From the NCBI RefSeq assembly GCF_001720465.1, contig NZ_CP017113.1:744001-808000 (forward strand): a stretch of 64,000 bases of DNA, given 5' to 3'. The first letter of the stretch is position 1, and each line of letters begins with the position of its first letter. A program made the translations under genes and the position numbers. Source of the DNA: Porphyrobacter sp. LM 6 (GTDB lineage Bacteria; Pseudomonadota; Alphaproteobacteria; Sphingomonadales; Sphingomonadaceae). Under the pieces are notes generated by a model. The model was not told the DNA's origin. It did no database searches and saw only the letters and a program-made list of their open reading frames with translations. Positions 8,397-16,828 of this stretch are shown here, piece by piece.

Positions 8397-10130
8397 TTAA
8401 GCCGCCAGATCAATCGGGACGATTTCGCCCGCGAGATACAGCTTCTTCGCCTTCGCGCGGCTGAGCTTGCCCGAGGACGTCCTTGGCAGAGTGCGCGGTG
8501 GCACCAGTTCGACGATGCAGCTCATGCCGGTGACCGAGCGCACCTTGTCCGCGATCTGGTCGCGCAGCTTCACGCGCTCTTCGGGGTCGGAGACCTTGCA
8601 ATGCACCAGCACCGCGGGAGCTTCCTCGCCATTCTCCATCTCGATGGAAAACGCAGCGATGTCGCCGTGGTTGAAACCGGGCAGCTGTTCCACCGCCCAC
8701 TCGATATCCTGCGGCCAGTGGTTCTTGCCGTTGATGATGATCATGTCCTTCGCCCGGCCGACGATGAACAGATAGCCGTTGGCGGTGTAGCCCATGTCGC
8801 CCGTGTCGAGCCAGCCGTCGACCAGACAGTCGTTCGTGGCGTCCTCGTTGCGGAAATAGGAGTGCATCACGCTCGGCCCGCGGCACCACACCTTGCCGAT
8901 CTGGTGATCGCCCTTGGCCGTGCCGTCCTCGCCGCGGATCGCGACGTCCATGTCGGGCAGCGCCTTGCCGCAGTTGACGATCGCGCGGTAGCGGGCCGGA
9001 CGCGACAGATCGCGCGGCGCGCCCGACAGGCGCTCTTCCTCGACCAGTTCGACGCGAATGCCTTCGCCCGGCGGCATCACCGTCACCGCCAGCACCGCCT
9101 CGGCAAGGCCATAGGAGGGGGTGAAGCTCGAGGCCTTGAAGCCCGCTTCGGCAAAGGCGTTGACGAAGTTCTGCATCACGTCGGGGCGGATCATGTCCGC
9201 GCCGTTCCCCGCGATGCGCCAGCGCGACAGGTCGAAGCGCTCGGCCACGCTCGACTGGCTGGAGATGCGGCGCGCGCAGATGTCGTAGCCAAAGGTCGGC
9301 GAATAGGAGAGCGTGTTGCCCGGGTTGCGGCTGATCATGTCGAGCCACGCCAGCGGACGGCGCGCGAAGGCATCGGGCTTGAGGTAATCGCCCGAGACCT
9401 GGTTGGCGATCAGCGACAGCAGGCAGCCGACCAGACCCATGTCGTGATACCACGGCAGCCAGCTGACGCAGCGGTCGTTCGCGCCGAGGTTCATGGTGGT
9501 CGAATGACCATAGAGGTTGTGCAGCAGCGCGCTGTGGGTCACCGCGACCCCTGTAGGGAAGCGGGTCGAGCCGGAGGAATATTGCAGGTAGCAGATATCG
9601 TCCGGGCTGGCCTGCGGCAGTTCGCAATCGGGCGCGGGGCGCTGACCGAAGGCCTGCCAGCTTTCCGCCGCACAGCCCTGCCGCGCGGCAGCAGCCTCGG
9701 CCATTTCGGCGATCTCTTCGGGGTAGAGCAGGATCTTGGGATCCGAGCTCATCAGCTGGATCGCCAGCTGGTCGATGAAGTTGTCCTTGCCCCCGAAGGT
9801 GGTCGGCAGCGGCAGCGGCACCGGCCAGGCACCGGCATAGATGCAGGCGCAGAACAGTGCGGCGAAATCGGCGCCGGTTTCCGCGATCAGAGCGACGCGG
9901 TCTTCCTTGCCGATACCCGCCGCGATCAGCCGGCGCGCCATCACCAGCGCATCTTCGCGCATTTGGGCATAGGGATAGACGTGCGCGAGTTCGCCGCGCA
10001 TGTCGTGAAAGTTAAGCCCCTTGCGGCTTTTTGCGGCGTAGTCGATCGCTTCGTTGAAGGTTGCAAACTGCGCGCGGATTCGCGGCAGGTCGCAATCATT
10101 CGGCGTCGGCGTCAAAACGGCGTCGTTCAT
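8397..10130 (-). CDS. Fatty acyl-AMP ligase (FAAL-like)
   Basis: An ANL-superfamily enzyme (577 aa) that adenylates a fatty acid. The AMP-binding loop is YSSGSTRFPTGVAVTH, followed by SWLPWYHDMGLVG, YGLAEA, and the C-terminal DTGDMGYTANGYLFIVGRAKDMIIINGKNH split at the hinge; the LPRTSSGKLSR end holds the catalytic Lys. The WYHDMGLVG motif and the phrase NGKNHWPQDIE are typical of acyl-AMP ligases that hand the acyl group to a carrier protein rather than CoA. No acyl carrier, polyketide or NRPS gene lies nearby, so the acceptor is unknown. The ATG at 10130 is chosen because the preceding open frame (to 10241) is Arg-rich and unlike the family; its ribosome site is weak. Confidence 0.82.
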   Translation of the reverse strand: MNDAVLTPTPNDCDLPRIRAQFATFNEAIDYAAKSRKGLNFHDMRGELAHVYPYAQMREDALVMARRLIAAGIGKEDRVALIAETGADFAALFCACIYAGAWPVPLPLPTTFGGKDNFIDQLAIQLMSSDPKILLYPEEIAEMAEAAAARQGCAAESWQAFGQRPAPDCELPQASPDDICYLQYSSGSTRFPTGVAVTHSALLHNLYGHSTTMNLGANDRCVSWLPWYHDMGLVGCLLSLIANQVSGDYLKPDAFARRPLAWLDMISRNPGNTLSYSPTFGYDICARRISSQSSVAERFDLSRWRIAGNGADMIRPDVMQNFVNAFAEAGFKASSFTPSYGLAEAVLAVTVMPPGEGIRVELVEEERLSGAPRDLSRPARYRAIVNCGKALPDMDVAIRGEDGTAKGDHQIGKVWCRGPSVMHSYFRNEDATNDCLVDGWLDTGDMGYTANGYLFIVGRAKDMIIINGKNHWPQDIEWAVEQLPGFNHGDIAAFSIEMENGEEAPAVLVHCKVSDPEERVKLRDQIADKVRSVTGMSCIVELVPPRTLPRTSSGKLSRAKAKKLYLAGEIVPIDLAA

Positions 10131-10272
10131 ATTTTTCAGCGATACCCGTAAGTTGCGGCGCGTCCCGAGGCGTTCTCCCGCTCGCGCACTGGCGTAACCC
10201 CCTGTCGCCGGGCATGGTCGGCGATGTTCCGGATTTTGCATTTGAATAGGAAGGTGGCACGAATAAGGCGAA

Positions 10273-10938
10273 ATGGTTTCACGTAAAGCGAATTCGTCAT
10301 CATCCGGTCGCGAAGACGGGGCAGCTCATGGTGCCTCCGGGAGGAACCGGCCGCGCGTGAAGCCCCCGCTCAACGAGACCAAGCTGCGCGATCTGGCGCT
10401 GCATTATGCCGCCCGTTTCGCCACCACCGGCGCACGGCTGGAGGCCTATCTCAATCGCAAGATCCGGGAACGCGGGCTGGCCGAGGATGCGGATGGCCGT
10501 GTGGTAGTGCCCGATGTGCCTGCGCTCGTGGCCCGGCTGGTAGAACTCGGTTACGTCGATGACGATGCCTATGCCCGGATGCGCGCGCGGGATCTGGGCC
10601 AGCGCGGCTATGGCAAGCGACGGGTGGAGGAGGCGCTGCGCGGTGCGGGGGTCGATGAAGCGCTTCGCCAAGCCCACGCACCGGGTGAGGCCGCCGGACG
10701 GCGCGCGGCGGCACTGTTGGCGCAGAAGAAGCGGCTTGGCCCGTGGGCGCGTGAAGCCGATGTGGCTCCCGATCCCCTCGCCGCCCGCAAGGCCCACGAA
10801 AAAGCCGTTGCAGCAATGCTGCGTGCAGGCCACCAGTATGATCATGCGCGCTTCATCCTTGCTGCCACCCGCCCCGAGGCGGTGGAGGAATGGATCGACG
10901 AAGCCGCCGATCAGGAAGGAATGGACGAGAGATGGTAA
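10273..10938 (+). CDS. recX: RecX-family regulator of RecA
   Basis: RecX binds RecA filaments and limits strand exchange. The 221-residue protein has a charged N-terminal extension (about 40 residues) and then three-helix repeats: LRDLALHYAARFATTGARLEAYL, LVELGYVDDDAYARMRARDLGQRGYGKRRVEEALRG split in two, and the C-terminal RAGHQYDHARFIL. The GY(V/I)DD and GYGKRRVEEAL phrases are RecX hallmarks. recA is not in the window. It is divergent from the acyl-AMP ligase and overlaps the next gene by seven bases. Confidence 0.85.
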   Translation: MVSRKANSSSSGREDGAAHGASGRNRPRVKPPLNETKLRDLALHYAARFATTGARLEAYLNRKIRERGLAEDADGRVVVPDVPALVARLVELGYVDDDAYARMRARDLGQRGYGKRRVEEALRGAGVDEALRQAHAPGEAAGRRAAALLAQKKRLGPWAREADVAPDPLAARKAHEKAVAAMLRAGHQYDHARFILAATRPEAVEEWIDEAADQEGMDERW

Positions 10939-11432
10939 GGCCGATGCTGATTGTTCTTGGCGCAGTGGCGGGCATTGTGGCCGCCTGTTCGCCGGGCGAA
11001 GGCGCCACCGCCACCGCGCAGACCCCGGCGGCTACCGCCGCACCAGCGCGCCATCCGGTTTCGGGCCTTCAGGTGATCGATCTGGTGGTTGATCGCGGGG
11101 GCAAGCGCCTGCCGTTCCGGGTGGAGCTCGCCGATACGCCCGAGGCGCAGGCGCGCGGGCTGATGTTCCGCACCTCGCTCGGCGATAACGAGGGGATGCT
11201 GTTCCCCTCCGAGGTGCCCGCGCCGCGCAGCTTCTGGATGAAGAACACCCCGCTCTCGCTCGACATCATCTTTGTCGGAGCGGACGGACGGATCAGCAAC
11301 ATCGCCGCCAATACCGTGCCCTATTCGCTCGATTCGGTGCCCTCGGCCGGGTTCGCCATCGCGGTGCTCGAACTGCGTGCGGGCCGCGCGGCGGAACTGG
11401 GGATCGTGCCGGGGGATACGGTCAGCTGGTAG
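10932..11432 (+). CDS. DUF192 lipoprotein
   Basis: A secreted lipoprotein of 166 aa. The N-terminus MLIVLGAVAGIVAACSPG has a lipobox ending in VAAC; a Thr/Ala-rich linker follows, then a DUF192 domain with ADTPEAQARGLMFRTSLGDNEGMLF, the SFWMKNT motif and LDIIFVGADGRI. The domain function is not established. ATG 10932 is preferred because GGACGAGAG precedes it; ATG 10944 directly before the signal sequence is possible. It is likely co-transcribed with recX. Confidence 0.8.
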   Translation: MVRPMLIVLGAVAGIVAACSPGEGATATAQTPAATAAPARHPVSGLQVIDLVVDRGGKRLPFRVELADTPEAQARGLMFRTSLGDNEGMLFPSEVPAPRSFWMKNTPLSLDIIFVGADGRISNIAANTVPYSLDSVPSAGFAIAVLELRAGRAAELGIVPGDTVSW

Positions 11433-11535
11433 GTCGCGCGCCCGCCTCTGCGGGCACGTCCTCGGTGCTTTCCCTCCGCTACGTTGCGGCGCACCTGCGG
11501 GGCGGTCGCGTGGCCTCGCGGTAGCTGCGCGACCG
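11432..11535 (+). repeat. Dispersed multi-hairpin intergenic repeat, copy 1
   Basis: This block shares an ordered series of words with the reverse complement of 26457-26555: GTCCTCGGTG, then GCACCTGCGG followed by GCGG and CGC, then TGGCCT, GCGGT and GCGCGACCG. The centre differs between copies. Here the ends GGTCGCGC and GCGCGACC are inverted repeats. It lies between the DUF192 gene and the complex I gene and codes for nothing recognisable. Confidence 0.6.
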
Positions 11536-11598
11536 TTGGAACCATTCCTTCCACAATCAATCTTGGCGCTGCCAGCCAATTCGGCTAGGCGCGCGTTC

Positions 11599-12030
11599 AT
11601 GGGAATCCTCGGAAAAATCTTCACCTGGTGGGACGGTGCGACCATCGGCACCCACCTCTGGGCGAGCCGCGCAGGCGGCGAGCATGTCGGCACCGATGCT
11701 GCGGGCAACAAGTATTACCGCGCCAAGCCCAAGGCGAAGGCCGCGAATGACGGCTCGTACACCAGCCGCGAGAAGCGCTGGGTGATCTATGCCGGGGCCA
11801 ATGACGCGAGCCGCGTGCCCGCCGAATGGCACGGCTGGCTCCACGGCACCTACGACGATGTGCCGCAAAGCCATCTCCCCCCGCCCAAGGTGTGGGAGGC
11901 TGATTACACCCCCAATGCCACCGGCACCGCGCAGGCCTATGTTCCGCAGGGCGCGCTTGAGCGTGGCGGCCAGCGTGCGCGCGCGGTCGGCGATTACGAA
12001 GCGTGGGTTCCCGGCAGCACGGACAACTGA
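11599..12030 (+). CDS. NADH:ubiquinone oxidoreductase subunit, NDUFA12 family
   Basis: A 143-residue accessory subunit of respiratory complex I, homologous to mitochondrial NDUFA12 (B17.2). The N-terminus MGILGKIFTWWDGATIGTHLW is typical, followed by the conserved RRWV-type segment (EKRWVIYAGANDASRVPAEWHGWLH, given here in part) and a short Pro-rich C-terminus. It works at the peripheral arm on the cytoplasmic side. In alphaproteobacteria it is encoded apart from the nuo operon, and its following DUF2155 and aat neighbours are a familiar order. Confidence 0.9.
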   Translation: MGILGKIFTWWDGATIGTHLWASRAGGEHVGTDAAGNKYYRAKPKAKAANDGSYTSREKRWVIYAGANDASRVPAEWHGWLHGTYDDVPQSHLPPPKVWEADYTPNATGTAQAYVPQGALERGGQRARAVGDYEAWVPGSTDN

Positions 12031-12035
12031 GGCGC

Positions 12036-12641
12036 ATGACGCGGCCTTGGCTCCTGGCAACGCCGCTGGTGGGCGCAATGGCGCTTGCCGCCTGCGATCA
12101 GGCTCCCGCCGAGCCGGAGACGGTGAAGGTGCCGCTCGACCAGCCGACAACCGCTGCAGGTGCGGGGGCGAATGCCGGGGCGCAGCCGCGCGCGTCGGGC
12201 GCTACCCCGATGGAAGATCGCGTGGCGGTGATCGGGCTGCTCAACAAGCGCAATAACGTCACCGAGAGCATCGAGCTGAAGCCTGGCGAAGCGCGCGAGA
12301 TCGGCCCGGTGATCATCCGCGTGTCCGCTTGCGAGCGCACCGCGCCGTGGGAAATGCCGCAGGAAACCGGCGCCTTCGTTCAGGTCGATATCCGCGAGCG
12401 CGGCCAGCAGCAGCACCGGCGCGTGTTCTCCGGCTGGCTGTTCCGCGAATCGCCCAGCCTTAACGTTGTCGAACACCCGATCTATGATGTCTGGGTCAAG
12501 GACTGCACTATGCGCTTCCCGGGCGAGGAAGGCCCCGCATCGCCCGCGCCTGCGGCGACCACCGCGCCCGCTGCGGCTGCAACGCCTTCGCCCACGCCGT
12601 CGCCTGCGGCATCGCCTGCACCCGCCGCTCCTGCGCGGTAG
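12036..12641 (+). CDS. DUF2155 lipoprotein with Ala/Pro-rich tail
   Basis: A secreted protein (201 aa) with signal sequence and lipobox LAAC, a linker, then a DUF2155 core (about 70-165): GLLNKRNNVTESIELKPGE, IIRVSACERTAPWEMPQETGAF and VFSGWLFRESPSLNVVEHPIYDVWVKDC (partly quoted). The last 40 residues are a low-complexity Ala/Pro/Thr/Ser tail. Function is unknown; the family is restricted to alphaproteobacteria. Its 3' end overlaps the 3' end of aat by 160 bases on the other strand, and the low-complexity tail is exactly the overlapped part. Confidence 0.8.
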   Translation: MTRPWLLATPLVGAMALAACDQAPAEPETVKVPLDQPTTAAGAGANAGAQPRASGATPMEDRVAVIGLLNKRNNVTESIELKPGEAREIGPVIIRVSACERTAPWEMPQETGAFVQVDIRERGQQQHRRVFSGWLFRESPSLNVVEHPIYDVWVKDCTMRFPGEEGPASPAPAATTAPAAAATPSPTPSPAASPAPAAPAR

Positions 12642-13291
12642 CCTGCGCTGAACTGCCGCCACACCGCATCAAGGCGGGTGTGCGGTGTGCCCCAGGCCCG
12701 GTCCACCAACCGCCGGTAATCGGCCTGCGCGATCTCGACCGCGCCCATCGAACGCAGATGTTCGGTCATGAACTGGCAATCGAGCAGGGCGTAACCCGCC
12801 GCGCGCAGCATCGCCACGAGCCACGCAAGTGCAACCTTGCTGGCATCGGGCACGCGGCTGAACATGCTCTCGCCGCAGAACACCCGATCGAAGGCGACGC
12901 CGTAGAGCCCGCCGACCAGCCGCGTTTTCCCATCAGGGCCGGGGCTCCAGCATTCGACCGAATGTGCATGGCCGGCGCGGTGGAGTGCGAGATAGGACTG
13001 CACGATCCGCTCGGAAATCCAGGTTTCGGGGTGATCGGGCCGCGGCTCGGCGCAGGCGCGGATCACCTGTTCGAAGGCATGATCGAGCGTCACCGCGAAG
13101 CGATCGGCGCGCAGCACTTTCTTCAGCGACTTCGACAGATGCAGGCCATCGAGCGGAATGATCGCCCGCTCGCGCGGTTCGATCCAGAACACCTCCTGAT
13201 CCTCGCGCCGGTCGGCCATCGGGAAAATCCCGCCGCGATAGGCGAGCAGCAATGTCTCGACCGGGATCGGAGGGCGGACGGGTGCGTGCAT
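12482..13291 (-). CDS. aat: Leucyl/phenylalanyl-tRNA-protein transferase, 3' extended
   Basis: Aat adds Leu or Phe to N-terminal Lys/Arg of proteins and feeds them to ClpS-ClpAP. Core motifs: LLLAYRGGIFPMAD, VFWIEPRERAIIPLDGLHLSKSLKK (in part), HAFEQVIRACAEP, TWISERIVQSY, GGLYGVAFDRVFCGESMF and LLDCQF. The core ends near residue 220, the usual length. The frame then runs about 50 residues further as Ala/Gly-rich sequence that is the antisense of the DUF2155 tail. The start at 13291 (MHAPVRPPIPVETLL) matches the family; the longer frame upstream crosses the tRNA and is rejected. Confidence 0.9.
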   Translation of the reverse strand: MHAPVRPPIPVETLLLAYRGGIFPMADRREDQEVFWIEPRERAIIPLDGLHLSKSLKKVLRADRFAVTLDHAFEQVIRACAEPRPDHPETWISERIVQSYLALHRAGHAHSVECWSPGPDGKTRLVGGLYGVAFDRVFCGESMFSRVPDASKVALAWLVAMLRAAGYALLDCQFMTEHLRSMGAVEIAQADYRRLVDRAWGTPHTRLDAVWRQFSAGYRAGAAGAGDAAGDGVGEGVAAAAGAVVAAGAGDAGPSSPGKRIVQSLTQTS

Positions 13292-13383
13292 GGTCAGTAC
13301 GAACCTACAACCGCACAGGCCTTGAGGCAAAGAGGATTGCCTATCGGGTGGGGCTCGGATAAGGGGCTGCTCCGCCGCGCTGC

Positions 13384-13459
13384 AGGGGTGTAGCTCAGCT
13401 GGTAGAGCATCGGTCTCCAAAACCGAGGGCCACGGGTTCGAATCCTGTCACCCCTGCCA
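13384..13459 (+). tRNA. tRNA-Trp (anticodon CCA)
   Basis: A 76-base cloverleaf with acceptor stem AGGGGTG/CACCCCT, D-arm GCTCAGCTGGTAGAGC, anticodon stem TCGGT/ACCGA with loop CTCCAAA, and T-arm GGGTTCGAATCC. The CCA anticodon is at 13417-13419 and the 3' CCA end is encoded. It precedes secE, as in many alphaproteobacteria. Confidence 0.97.
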
Positions 13460-13647
13460 GGCGCGGCGGCAACGCTTACCGGCAATCTTGCAATTGTCCG
13501 GCGCCCAGCGTAAAGGCGTCACCGTCTTTTCCGACATCGGTAGCAGATTATGCCCCTCCGGCGACCTTGTCCCGGGCGGCGCGGCCCCCTACCTGAAAGC
13601 CGTCTCGGACAAGACTCGAAGGCATCACGCGAAGGAACACAGGCTTC

Positions 13648-13878
13648 ATGGCCGAACAGAACAACGTCGCTGAAGAAAAGAAGCGCAAGACCTCGGTCGG
13701 CGAGTTCGCGAATCAGGTGCGCGCCGAGACGAAGAAGATCGTCTGGCCGACCTGGGAAGAGACCTATCGCACCGGGATCTTCGTGTTCATCTTCATGCTG
13801 ATCCTGTCGCTCTTTTTCCTCGGTATCGACAGCGTGTTCGGCCTCATCGTCCGCAGCGCGATCGGCCTGCTGCAATAA
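13648..13878 (+). CDS. secE: Preprotein translocase subunit SecE
   Basis: The small essential clamp of the SecYEG channel. The 76-residue form has a charged N-terminal cytoplasmic part with the conserved amphipathic segment FANQVRAETKKIVWPTWEET and one TM helix (IFVFIFMLILSLFFLGIDSVFGL). This single-TM form is normal outside enterobacteria. It is followed by nusG after 53 bases, forming the classic secE-nusG pair. Confidence 0.95.
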   Translation: MAEQNNVAEEKKRKTSVGEFANQVRAETKKIVWPTWEETYRTGIFVFIFMLILSLFFLGIDSVFGLIVRSAIGLLQ

Positions 13879-13931
13879 GGCGCACGCGCCCAACGCTTCT
13901 GTCCGTCAGACCCAATTCTCAAGGATTTCCC

Positions 13932-14468
13932 ATGGCTCGCTGGTACATCATCCACGCTTATTCCGGTTTCGAGAACAAGGTGCGCGACGCGATCATTTCC
14001 GAAGCCGAACGGCTTGGCCTGTCCGACGGGGTCGAGGAAGTGCAGGTCCCGACCGAGACCGTGACCGAAGTGAAGCGCGGCAAGAAGGTGCAGGTCGAGC
14101 GCAAGTTCATGCCCGGCTACGTGCTGGCCAAGCTCAACATGACCGATGATGTCTATCACCTCGTGAAGAACACTCCGAAGGTGACCGGCTTCCTCGGCTC
14201 GGGCAACAAGCCGCAGCCGATCTCCGAAAAGGAAGCCGCGCGCTATTTCGGCGGTGTGGCCGAAGCGCAGGCAACCCCCAAGCGCGACATCAGTGTCGAT
14301 TACGAGATCGGCGATTCGGTCAAGGTGCTCGAAGGCCCGTTCGCGAGCTTCAACGGCATCGTGGAAGAGCTCGATTTCGACAAGGCGAAGGTCAAGGTCA
14401 GCGTGTCGATCTTCGGCCGCGCGACCCCGGTCGAGCTCGATTTCGAACACGTCGAACTCTCGAAGTAA
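13932..14468 (+). CDS. nusG: Transcription antitermination factor NusG
   Basis: NusG binds RNA polymerase, aids processive transcription and couples to Rho or ribosomes. The 178-residue protein has the N-terminal NGN domain (ARWYIIHAYSGFENKVRDAI; FMPGYVLAKLNMTDDVYHLV) and a C-terminal KOW domain (GDSVKVLEGPFASFNGIVEE). Length and motifs are standard. It is in tandem with secE. The usual next genes rplK-rplA do not follow directly, because an oppositely oriented gene sits between. Confidence 0.97.
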   Translation: MARWYIIHAYSGFENKVRDAIISEAERLGLSDGVEEVQVPTETVTEVKRGKKVQVERKFMPGYVLAKLNMTDDVYHLVKNTPKVTGFLGSGNKPQPISEKEAARYFGGVAEAQATPKRDISVDYEIGDSVKVLEGPFASFNGIVEELDFDKAKVKVSVSIFGRATPVELDFEHVELSK

Positions 14469-14479
14469 GCGCCTCCAGC

Positions 14480-16180
14480 CTAGCGCCGGCGGAAATGGTT
14501 GCTGAGCTCGCCTGACGACTTCCCGCACAGGTCGGGATGGGTATCTGCGTCGACCTCCAGCCAGATGCCGGTGAAGGTCGGTCCGAAGTATCGCTGCACC
14601 ACCTGCCCGGCCTGCTCCTTCAGGCCGAGCCGGGCGAGCGTGAAATACAGCACTGTATCTTCCTGTGTGCGCTCGGTTCGGGCCCTTGGCTTGGCCGGAT
14701 CGGGCGCCCGCGCGCGCCACAGTTCCAGCAGTCGCTCTTTGACCTCGGCCGGTGCGGCGCTGCCCATCCGGCTGAAACTTGCCAGCAGCTTGGTTTCCAG
14801 ATCGCTCCGCTGGGTTTCCAGCCGGTCGAGCAGGATCGCCCGTTCGGCGGGGACGGCGGCATCGAGCCGCGCGTAGATTTCGCCGGTCTTCTGCGTCCAC
14901 GGCCGCGCCGTCGCCGGATCGAGCCACGCAACCAGCCTGTGGCGGTAGGGGGCGAGGTCGGCATCGGGCAGCACGGCGACTAGCCGCCACAGGTTGCGCC
15001 CGGTTTCGCTTCCGCGCAGATTGCTGGCCTGCAACCTGGCGAGAGCGGCGAATATCCGGTCTGCATAGGGGGGCACCACCGCAGGCCGGTTGGGCAGATG
15101 GAAGAGCCAGCTATCCTTGATGAAGGTCAGCGGATCGGTGAGCATCGCCTCGAGGATCGCCAGATCCTTTTGCGTGCGCGCCGTGTCGGATGCTTTGGTC
15201 AGCGCGGCGACAGTTTCGACTCCGGCTGCGCGCGCGGCGATATCGGTTGAGGCTTCCAGCCCGAGCGCTGCGGCGATGATATCGTGCCCGTCGGGCGCCG
15301 GTTCGGGCTGCCCGGAGACGTTCAGGGGCCGCGGGCGCGAGCGCCACCAGCCGGCAAAGCCCTGCCATTTGGCTGCACCGCTGTTGAGAAAGTAGCCTAT
15401 CTGCACAAACGGAAAGGGGCTGAGCAGGGCGGCAAAGGCGGCGCGCAGCTGAATGGCCTCGCCGCTGACCGTGTCGCGGACGGTGAAGTCCATCAGCTGC
15501 AAGGGCACCAGCTGGCGGCGTTCCTTGGTGCGATCGCTGATGATCTCTACCATCGGGCGACCGGGCTGGGCGGGCGCGCGGATAAAGACCATGTCCTGCA
15601 CTTCGGGGGTTCGGCGCAGGCTTTCGTCGATGCCGCGTTTGCGCGAGGTGGAGAGGCCTGAGGTGTAGATGCCGCTCGACCGTGCCGGTTCGCCGTTGGC
15701 CAGCCGGCGCGCTTCGGCCGAGCCGATGAAGAACACCATGCCATGCTCGAAGATGCGCGGGAGGTCATAGGTCTCGAGCAGCGCAGCGGGTGACAGGTGC
15801 AGATCGCCCTTGCCCTTCACGAACACCAGATCGCGCTCATCGGGATCGAAGCGCAGCCGCTTGCCCGCGTTGAAAGCCGCGATCTCCCGCGCCATGCGGC
15901 GCACGGCAAGGCGCTCCCAGCCGAACACCAGATAATAGCCGCCGAAATAGAGCACCGGCAGCGCCAGCCATATGGCCGCCGCCTCGCCGGTCAGCACCTC
16001 CCAACCGATCCCGATCATGCCTGCGGTAATGAGCAGCCCCGCCCATGCAAAAGCCATCGCGAACATCAGGAAGATGCCGGTGACCGGGAACGCCTGCAGG
16101 ATCACGACCACCACTGCGGCGATCAGGAACCATAGCGAATCTGGCGTTCCGGCAGGCAGATCGGGAAGTTGGTCGAGCAT
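14480..16180 (-). CDS. Uncharacterised membrane-anchored protein
   Basis: A 566-residue protein that I do not recognise. The N-terminus has hydrophobic segments at about 18-60 and 70-90, then a large soluble region with a beta-rich part (residues 115-270, including VEIISDRTKERRQLVPLQL and DFTVRDTVSGEAIQLR) and a long helical C-terminal half. No signature residues were identified. ATG 16180 is chosen over GTG 16183, since the AGGTAGGGG before it serves either. The gene is inserted head-on between nusG and rplK and converges on nusG with only 11 bases between stops. It may act in the envelope; there is no basis for a more specific role. Confidence 0.6.
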   Translation of the reverse strand: MLDQLPDLPAGTPDSLWFLIAAVVVVILQAFPVTGIFLMFAMAFAWAGLLITAGMIGIGWEVLTGEAAAIWLALPVLYFGGYYLVFGWERLAVRRMAREIAAFNAGKRLRFDPDERDLVFVKGKGDLHLSPAALLETYDLPRIFEHGMVFFIGSAEARRLANGEPARSSGIYTSGLSTSRKRGIDESLRRTPEVQDMVFIRAPAQPGRPMVEIISDRTKERRQLVPLQLMDFTVRDTVSGEAIQLRAAFAALLSPFPFVQIGYFLNSGAAKWQGFAGWWRSRPRPLNVSGQPEPAPDGHDIIAAALGLEASTDIAARAAGVETVAALTKASDTARTQKDLAILEAMLTDPLTFIKDSWLFHLPNRPAVVPPYADRIFAALARLQASNLRGSETGRNLWRLVAVLPDADLAPYRHRLVAWLDPATARPWTQKTGEIYARLDAAVPAERAILLDRLETQRSDLETKLLASFSRMGSAAPAEVKERLLELWRARAPDPAKPRARTERTQEDTVLYFTLARLGLKEQAGQVVQRYFGPTFTGIWLEVDADTHPDLCGKSSGELSNHFRRR

Positions 16181-16392
16181 CACCCCTACCTAGCGCCTTC
16201 GGGTTAATTCCGCATCTGTGCAGAACGCTTGCATTTCCGGCCCTATTGCCATAGGCGCGCGCCTTCGCTCGGCCTTGGGTCCGGGTGATTCCGTGCGGGA
16301 GCTTCCGGCGTTGCACAGCCAGAGGCGTTTGACCGCTTAACATGAGCCGCGCTCGAAAGAGCAAGGCAAAAGTGCGACAGGAGTAAGGCCAC

Positions 16393-16824
16393 ATGGCCAA
16401 GAAAATTGAAGGCTATATCAAGCTGCAGGTGCCCGCGGGCTCTGCAACGCCCTCGCCGCCGATCGGCCCGGCGTTGGGTCAGCGCGGCGTCAACATCATG
16501 GAATTCTGCAAGGCGTTCAACGCCGCCACGCAGGAAATGGAAAAGGGCATGCCGATCCCGACCGTGATCACGGTCTATGCGGATCGCTCGTTCACTTTCG
16601 TCACCAAGACCGCGCCCGCGACCTACTTCATCAAGAAGGCCGCCAACCTCAAGTCGGGCTCAAAGGAGCCGGGCAAGGTGTCGGCCGGAACCATCAAGAG
16701 CTCGCAGATCCGCGAGATCGCTGAAGCCAAGATGGTCGATCTGAACGCGAACGACATCGAACAGGCAATGAAGATCATCGCCGGCAGCGCCCGCTCGATG
16801 GGCCTCGAAGTGGTGGAGGGCTAA
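16393..16824 (+). CDS. rplK: 50S ribosomal protein L11
   Basis: A protein of the ribosomal GTPase-associated centre. The 143-residue sequence shows the N-terminal [26 protein letters not shown] region, whose prolines contact release and stringent factors, and the C-terminal RNA-binding part [34 protein letters not shown] ribosome site precedes the ATG. It is followed by rplA four bases later, the standard L11-L1 unit, often autoregulated by L1. Confidence 0.98.
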   Translation: MAKKIEGYIKLQVPAGSATPSPPIGPALGQRGVNIMEFCKAFNAATQEMEKGMPIPTVITVYADRSFTFVTKTAPATYFIKKAANLKSGSKEPGKVSAGTIKSSQIREIAEAKMVDLNANDIEQAMKIIAGSARSMGLEVVEG

Positions 16825-16828
16825 GCAC

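Noticed and set aside
10270..10290. GTTTCACGTAAAGC near the recX start looks like parS
   Set aside because: It matches the consensus at only about 12 of 16 positions, is not palindromic, and lies inside the recX start codons.
13292..13420. Longer N-terminus for Aat
   Set aside because: The extension crosses into the tRNA-Trp gene and is unlike the family.
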